A stretch of 64,000 nt of DNA from Cymbidium sinense (lineage: Eukaryota > Streptophyta > Magnoliopsida > Asparagales > Orchidaceae). The translations under genes were made by a program, and so were the position numbers. Shown here piece after piece: positions 59,316 through 64,000 of the stretch; the first letter of the stretch is position 1, and the number at the start of each line of letters is the position of its first letter. The DNA lies in assembly GCA_021442155.1 (NCBI GenBank), contig CM038214.1:317657001-317721000 (forward strand), written 5' to 3'. The notes under the pieces are model-generated. The model saw only the letters and a program-made list of their open reading frames with translations. It was not told where the DNA came from and did not search any database.

Positions 59316-60577
59316 TTTAGGGTTATTTTAGGGTTTGGGTTTGGGGGTTTTATGATTTAGGGTTTGGGGTTGGGTTTAGGGTAGGTAGGGTGGTTTAGGT
59401 TTGGGGTTTTGTTTTTTGGGTTTTGGAGTGTTTTAGGTTTATACCTAGGGTTTAGGTTTAAGGTTGGGTGGTTGGGTTTAGGGGTTTAGAGTTTTGGTTT
59501 TGGTTAGGTTGGGGTCAGGTTTAGTTTAGAGTAGGTTAGTTTTAGGGTTTAGAGTAGTTTTTTTAAATTAAGCAAACCATAGTTTATGTTCATTTATCTT
59601 TATTTATTTGAGTTTTTTATTTTTTTTATTTATATTTTATTTTATTTTATTTAGTTTAGTTTATTTATTTATAATTTTTATTTTAGTTTACTTTTTTTGG
59701 TTTATTTTTTTAATTGAGTTTTATTTTTATTTTATTTTAGGTTTAGGTTTATTTTTATTTTAAGGTTTAGTTTTATTTTATTTTAGGTTTTATTTTAGGT
59801 ATATTTTAGGTTTTATTTTTAGTTTAGTTAAGTTTTAGTTTTAGTTTATATTATTTTATTTAGTTTTGGTTTAGGTTTAGTTTATTTTAGGTTTAAGTTT
59901 AGGTTTTATTTATTTTAATTTAGGTTTAGGTTTATTTTATTTTGTTTATTTTATTTATTTTAGGTTTAGATTTTTTTAGTTTAGGGTTTTAGGTTTTATT
60001 TTATTGTTAGGATTATTTTTAGGTTTACATTTTATTTAGTTTTATCTTATTTTATTTTGGTTTATTTTATTTTATTTTACATTTAGTTTTATTTTATTTT
60101 AGGTTTTATTCTATTTATTTTAATTTAGTTTAAGTTTTATTTATTTATTTTAGTTTAATTTTATTTTAATTAATTTTTTTTTAGGTTTAGGTTTATTTTC
60201 ATTTAAGTTTTATTTTATTTTATTTTATATTTTATTTAGTTTAGTTTTTATTTATTTTATTTTTAGGTTTAATTTAGTTTAGTTTAGGTTTTTATTTTTT
60301 GTGGTTTATTTTAGGGTTTAGGGTTTGGAGGGTTAGGTTAGGGTTTAGGGCTTAGGGTTTAGTTTGCTTTAGTTTAGTTTGTGGTTTAGGTTGGTTTTAG
60401 TTTATGGTTTAGTGGTTTTGGGTTTGGGGTTTATGTTTAGGGTTTGTGGTTTAGGGTTGTTGGTTTAGGGTTTTGGGTTATTTATTTTTTTATTTTTTAT
60501 TTTATGGTTTAGGGTTTATTTAGGTTTTTTTATGTTTAAGGTTTAGGTTTTTTTTAGGTTTAGGATTTTGGTTTCTT
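59316..60577. repeat. Composite telomere-like satellite unit, G strand
   Basis: TTTAGGG block, junction motif AAATTAAGCAAACCATAG (about 59561), AT-rich block with TTTTAATTGAGTTTTATTTT (about 59708), GTTTATTTTATTTTGTTTAT (about 59932) and TTTTACATTTAGTTTTATTT (about 60076), then TTTAGGG from about 60310 into GRP tail 9. This is the clearest complete unit: motif, AT block, G-rich block, GRP tail. Confidence 0.87.
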
Positions 60578-61026
60578 TTTAATAGAAAAAATTTAGATTC
60601 AACATTTCTTCTTTTTGATTTCATCAACCAAGTAACACTCTAAGTTTTCTAAGACATATACAACATAAATAAAAAAATGAGCATGCATAGAGCAAAAAAA
60701 ACCCTAGATAACTAAAATCATCTATAATGAAGACACAAATAGAGACCGATCAATTTCTCCCAGCTTGCAATCAACCACCCCCCTCTCAAGTAGTGGATCC
60801 ACCATCATATCCTGATGTCTCCTCCCCACCACCATAGTTGTAACCTCCATCGCTCCTCCCGCCTCCATAACCACCACTACTCTGACCACCTCCATATCCA
60901 CCAGCACCTCCAGATCCCCCACCACCACTACGCTAACTACAGACTCTTCCTTCGCCTCCATCGCTAGATCTAGACTGAGCCTACTTGACGGTGTTGTTCC
61001 TGCCATCAAGGTTCTGCTCATTCTTA
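60578..61026 (-). pseudogene. GRP 3' tail copy 9
   Basis: Minus strand from 61022: shared breakpoint (AATGAGCAGAACCTTGATGG), NLDGRNNTVK, TAG, AQSRSSDGGEGRVCS, then SGGGGSGGAGGYGGGQSSGG, GGRSDGGYNYGGGEETS and a Gly-rich end. The 3' UTR ends in TATTAAAAAGAAACC at about 60575. A P0 tail follows upstream at 61195. Confidence 0.85.
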
Positions 61027-61194
61027 ATGTTTAGGTTTAGGTTTATTAGGTTTTAGGCTTTAGGTTTATTTTTTAATTTATTTAGTTGCTTTAAGTTTTT
61101 TTTTAGGATTTTGGGTTTAGGGTTTAGGGTTTAGAGTTTATGATTAAGGTTTAGGGTTTACAGATTAGGGTTATTTTATTTTATTTTATTTTAA
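61027..61194. repeat. Telomere-like block, G strand
   Basis: TTTAGG/TTTAGGG variants ending in TTATTTTATTTTATTTTAAA, which is the A-rich 3' end of P0 tail 1 on the other strand. Confidence 0.8.
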
Positions 61195-62125
61195 ACTCAA
61201 ATGATTCCATAACAAGCAAGAAATTACCAAATCAAAAAAGACATTATCCTCTAATAAATAATAAAATAGGATAAAATAAAATGTAATTAAAAAATTCACA
61301 AAATAAAATATTTCACAAAATGATTTAACTCGAGAAAATAAAATTTTATTTTATAGTAGGCCAATAAAGCTTAGTCGAATAAGCTAAAACACATATCATC
61401 ATCAGATTCCTCAGCTCTTCCTTCTTCTCTTCACTTCAAGAATAATAGCAGCAGAGTAGTAGGTAAGCATGGAAGCAACCACATCAAATTTATTAGGATC
61501 CTTCAAATACTCCTGAACCTTCTCAGCTTGCAGGTATGTGTAATCAGTGGCAATCATGATGGTGAGGACATTCTTGTAAGCGTTGATGAGCACGTGGGGC
61601 GTTGCAGTAAGGGTGGGATAAGAGAGGACCGGTGAGAGAAGAGATCATTGAAGGGCCTGCCGAAAACATTTCAATGAGATCATCTTCAATGAGGTCAAGC
61701 ACCTCAGGGACTGAACACCAAACCATCATCATACATAGACTGGATGATAAGGCCATGAAAGAATGGCCTAATCCCAAGCTTAGCTAGGAGAGCAGCCTCT
61801 GAGGATCCCACCTTATCATTTTTTTAATCAACTCAATAGGGATGATAATTTTAATAGTACCCTTGTTGATCTTAGTTGGGATGTTGAGATCCTTGAAGAA
61901 AGAAGTCTTTGAAGGATCCAAACCAGTGTTGCCTAGAGGAACCACAACAACAATAGGTGCAACAAGACCAACACACATAGGAGCACCAACTTTGTATTTC
62001 ATTACCTCTTCACTAACTTCTTTAAGATCAACAAGACCAACACACACAGGAGCACCAACTTTGTATTTTGTAACCTCTTCACTAACTTCTTTAAGATCAC
62101 CTTTCATAAAAATTATTAGTGTGGT
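61195..62125 (-). pseudogene. RPP0: Ribosomal protein P0 3' tail copy 1
   Basis: P0 is the stalk-base protein of the 60S subunit. This fragment covers roughly its C-terminal two thirds. From 62120: [76 protein letters not shown]; then after frameshifts [13 protein letters not shown] (about 61700), [20 protein letters not shown] (61593), [15 protein letters not shown], and the diagnostic C-terminus EESDDDMCFSLFD with its stop near 61373. About 175 bases of 3' UTR follow, ending in TTTAAAATAAAATAAAATAA. There are no introns, so it is a retrocopy. It carries an in-frame 69-bp duplication (61961-62098). The 5' part is missing; the first residues abut TTTAGG repeat. Confidence 0.92.
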
Positions 62126-62343
62126 TTAGGTTTAGGTTGGGGTTAGTTTGGGGTTAGAGTTTTGGGGGTTTATGGGTTTTGGGGGTATAGGGTTTAGGGT
62201 TTAGAGTTGTAGGTTTAGGGTTTAGGTTAGGATTTTTCTACTTTTTTATTTTTTTATTTATATTTTAGGGTTTATGGTTTAGGATTTAGGTTTTAGGTTT
62301 AAGCTTCAAGTTTTAATTTAGGGTTTAGGATTTTTGGTTAATT
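62126..62343. repeat. Telomere-like block, G strand
   Basis: TTTAGGG variants between P0 tail 1 and GRP tail 10, with a T-rich interruption at about 62230-62265. Nothing else seen. Confidence 0.8.
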
Positions 62344-62800
62344 TTTTTAATAGTGAACAAATTCAGGTCCAACATTTCTTCTTTTTGATTTGATCAACCA
62401 AGTATCACACCAAGTTTTCTAAGACATAAGCGATGGCATAGATAAAAAATGAGCATGTACAAAGCAAATCAGAAGCCTTAGATAACTAGAATTGCATATA
62501 CTGTAAAGAGATAGTTCCATAAGAGATCGATCATCATTCTTATTTCTTCACCCCATCGAACCACCTCTCTCGATTAGCGATCTCCATCATATCCCTCATC
62601 TCTCCCTCCACCACCACCATGGCTGTAACCACCGTCACTCCTCCCACCCCCATAACCACCAGCACCTCCATATCCACCAACACCTCCAGATCCCCCACCA
62701 CCACTATGATAACAGCCACTTTCGCCTTTGCCTCCATCGCCATATCTAGGCTGAGCCTGCTTGATGTTGATGTTCTTGCTATCAAGGTTCTTCCCATTCT
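62344..62800 (-). pseudogene. GRP 3' tail copy 10
   Basis: Minus strand from 62798: shared breakpoint (AATGGGAAGAACCTTGATAG), NLDSKNINIKQAQPRYGDGG with CAG (Gln) at the codon that is a stop in seven other copies, then KGESGCYHSGGGGSGGVGGY, GGAGGYGGGRSDGGYSHGGG, GGRDEGYDGDR. Of the ten it reads furthest without a stop. The 3' UTR ends TTCACTATTAAAAAAATT at about 62344. Confidence 0.87.
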
Positions 62801-62984
62801 TGGGTTTAGGTTTAGGTTTAGGTTTATTACATTTTAGGATTTAGGTTTTTTAGTTTTTAGTGTTTAGTTTTTTTTAAAATTTATATAATTACTTTAGTTT
62901 TAGGTTTAGGATTTTGGGTTTTGGGTTTAGGGTTTATAGTTAAGGTTTAGGGTTTAAGATTTAGGATTTTTATTTTATTTTATT
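62801..62984. repeat. Telomere-like block, G strand
   Basis: TTTAGG/TTTAGGG variants ending in the T-rich complement of the P0 A-rich 3' end. Confidence 0.8.
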
Positions 62985-63776
62985 ACAAATAAGAAATCAC
63001 AAAATCAAACAAGAAACTATCATCTAACAACAAATAAAATAGGATAAAATAAAATGTAATTAAGAAATTCACAAAATAATATTTCACAAAATGATTTAAC
63101 TCTTAGAGATAATAAAATTTGATTTTATAGAAGGCAAACAAAGCTTAGTCGAACAAGCTAAAACCCATATCATCATCATATTCTCAAGAGCTCTTCCTTC
63201 TTCTCTCCGCTAGTAGTGGAGTAGTAGTAGTAAGAGTAGTAGAAGCACCGTGCAGATCTACATTAAATTTACTAGGACCCTTCAAATACTCTTAACCTTC
63301 TCAACCTACAAGTATGTGTAATCATTGGTAATCATGATGGCAAGGAAATTCTTGTAAGGGTTGATGAACATGTGGGGCGCTATAATAAGAGTGGGATAAG
63401 AGAGGGAGAGAAGTGATCATTGAACGACATGTCAAAAAATAACCTCAGGACTGAACACCGAACCATCATCATACACAGACTAGATGATAAGGTTATAAGA
63501 GAATGGCCTAATCCCAAGCTTAGTGAAGAGAGCATCCTATGAGGATCCCAACTTATCTCATTTTCTAATCAGCTCAACCCTGGGATAATTTCAATAGCAC
63601 TCTGACCATTGGGATGTTGAGATCCTAGAAGAAGAAGTTGTGAAGGATCCACTGCACCCTGGAGGAACCACAACATCAATAGGTATAATAAGATCAACAT
63701 AGGTAGGAACACCAACTTTGTATTTTCCATCCTCTTCCCTGACTTCTTCAAGATCACCTTTCATAAAAATCAACTG
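62985..63776 (-). pseudogene. RPP0: Ribosomal protein P0 3' tail copy 2
   Basis: Same breakpoint as P0 tail 1. From 63773: [38 protein letters not shown], then deletions and frameshifts, a remnant of the NAYKN/ATDY region (about 63370-63300), and the C-terminus YDDDMGFSLFD with stop near 63150. It lacks the 69-bp duplication of copy 1. The 3' UTR ends in TAATAAAATAAAATAAAAAT next to CCTAAATC on the minus strand. It is more deleted than copy 1. Confidence 0.9.
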
Positions 63777-64000
63777 ATCCGTGGTTTAGGGTTTAGGGTT
63801 TTAGTGTATATGCTTCTGGAATTAAGGGTTTAGGGTTTTAGGTTTTGGGTTTGGGGTTTAGGGTTTTAGGGTTTAGGGTTTAGGGTTGTAGGTTTAGGGT
63901 TTAGGGTTAGGGTTTCTTTTATTTTATATTTTTTTATTTATTTTATTTTTAGGGTTTAGTGTTTAGGCTTTAGGTCTTAGGTTTAAGGTTTAGGTTTTAG
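63777..64000. repeat. Telomere-like block, G strand, running off the window
   Basis: TTTAGGG and variants; continues to the window end. Confidence 0.85.

Overview
The window looks like heterochromatic, probably subtelomeric or interstitial-telomere DNA from a seed plant with a large, repeat-rich genome. The evidence is plant-type telomere repeats (CCCTAAA/TTTAGGG), plant-type Ty3/gypsy and L1 retrotransposon remnants, and fragments of plant nuclear genes: a glycine-rich RNA-binding protein (GRP), ribosomal protein P0 and peptide deformylase 1A. I cannot place the species. I found no gene that looks intact and no tRNA, rRNA or CRISPR array. Every recognisable protein-coding stretch is a pseudogene or a transposon relic. 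Boundaries were read by eye and most are good to about 10-30 bases.

Layout. 1-11235 is a decayed Ty3/gypsy element on the minus strand (gag and protease at 11235-9021, RNase H and integrase at 2435-950, 3' noncoding at 850-1). It is interrupted at 9015 by a long non-coding LTR-like element that runs down to about 2436. An L1-like 3' tail ending in oligo(A) lies at about 11240-11709. 11706-19290 is a C-strand (CCCTAAA) telomere-like domain holding a gypsy gag fragment and five GRP 3' tails in plus orientation. 19746-20824 is a minus-strand PDF1A pseudogene. 21660-22290 is the right end of another LTR-like element, abutting an L1 5' half (22296-24085, minus). From 24085 on the telomere-like DNA is in the opposite orientation (G strand, TTTAGGG): 24085-32210, 43719-47155 and 58445-64000. 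It carries five more GRP tails and two P0 tails, all on the minus strand. A second L1 (minus) is split into 43718-40620 and 32718-32210 by a complete 7.9-kb LTR-like element (32724-40614) with a 5-bp target duplication. 47156-50043 is the right part of the same LTR-like family, followed by gypsy protease, RT, RNase H, integrase and 3' noncoding DNA on the plus strand (50044-57000), then an AT-rich tandem repeat (57050-58440).

Main results. (1) The seemingly degenerate telomere-like DNA is an ordered composite satellite. Units of about 0.8-1.7 kb begin with a fixed junction motif, continue with an AT-rich block whose internal landmarks recur in the same order, and end in a TTTAGGG-rich block that often contains a GRP tail. 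(2) All ten GRP tails start at the same mRNA position, nine of the ten end in an A-tract or near it, and all lie with the sense strand on the CCCTAAA strand. That is the orientation expected for reverse transcription primed from TTTAGGG DNA. Seven of ten have a stop at the same codon, so they were amplified after death. (3) The two gypsy copies in opposite orientation carry the same nested insertion (same 5-bp duplication GGCCT) and share an integrase Asp-to-Asn change, so they descend by duplication from one already dead, already interrupted element. The window as a whole has the layout of a large, imperfect inverted repeat.
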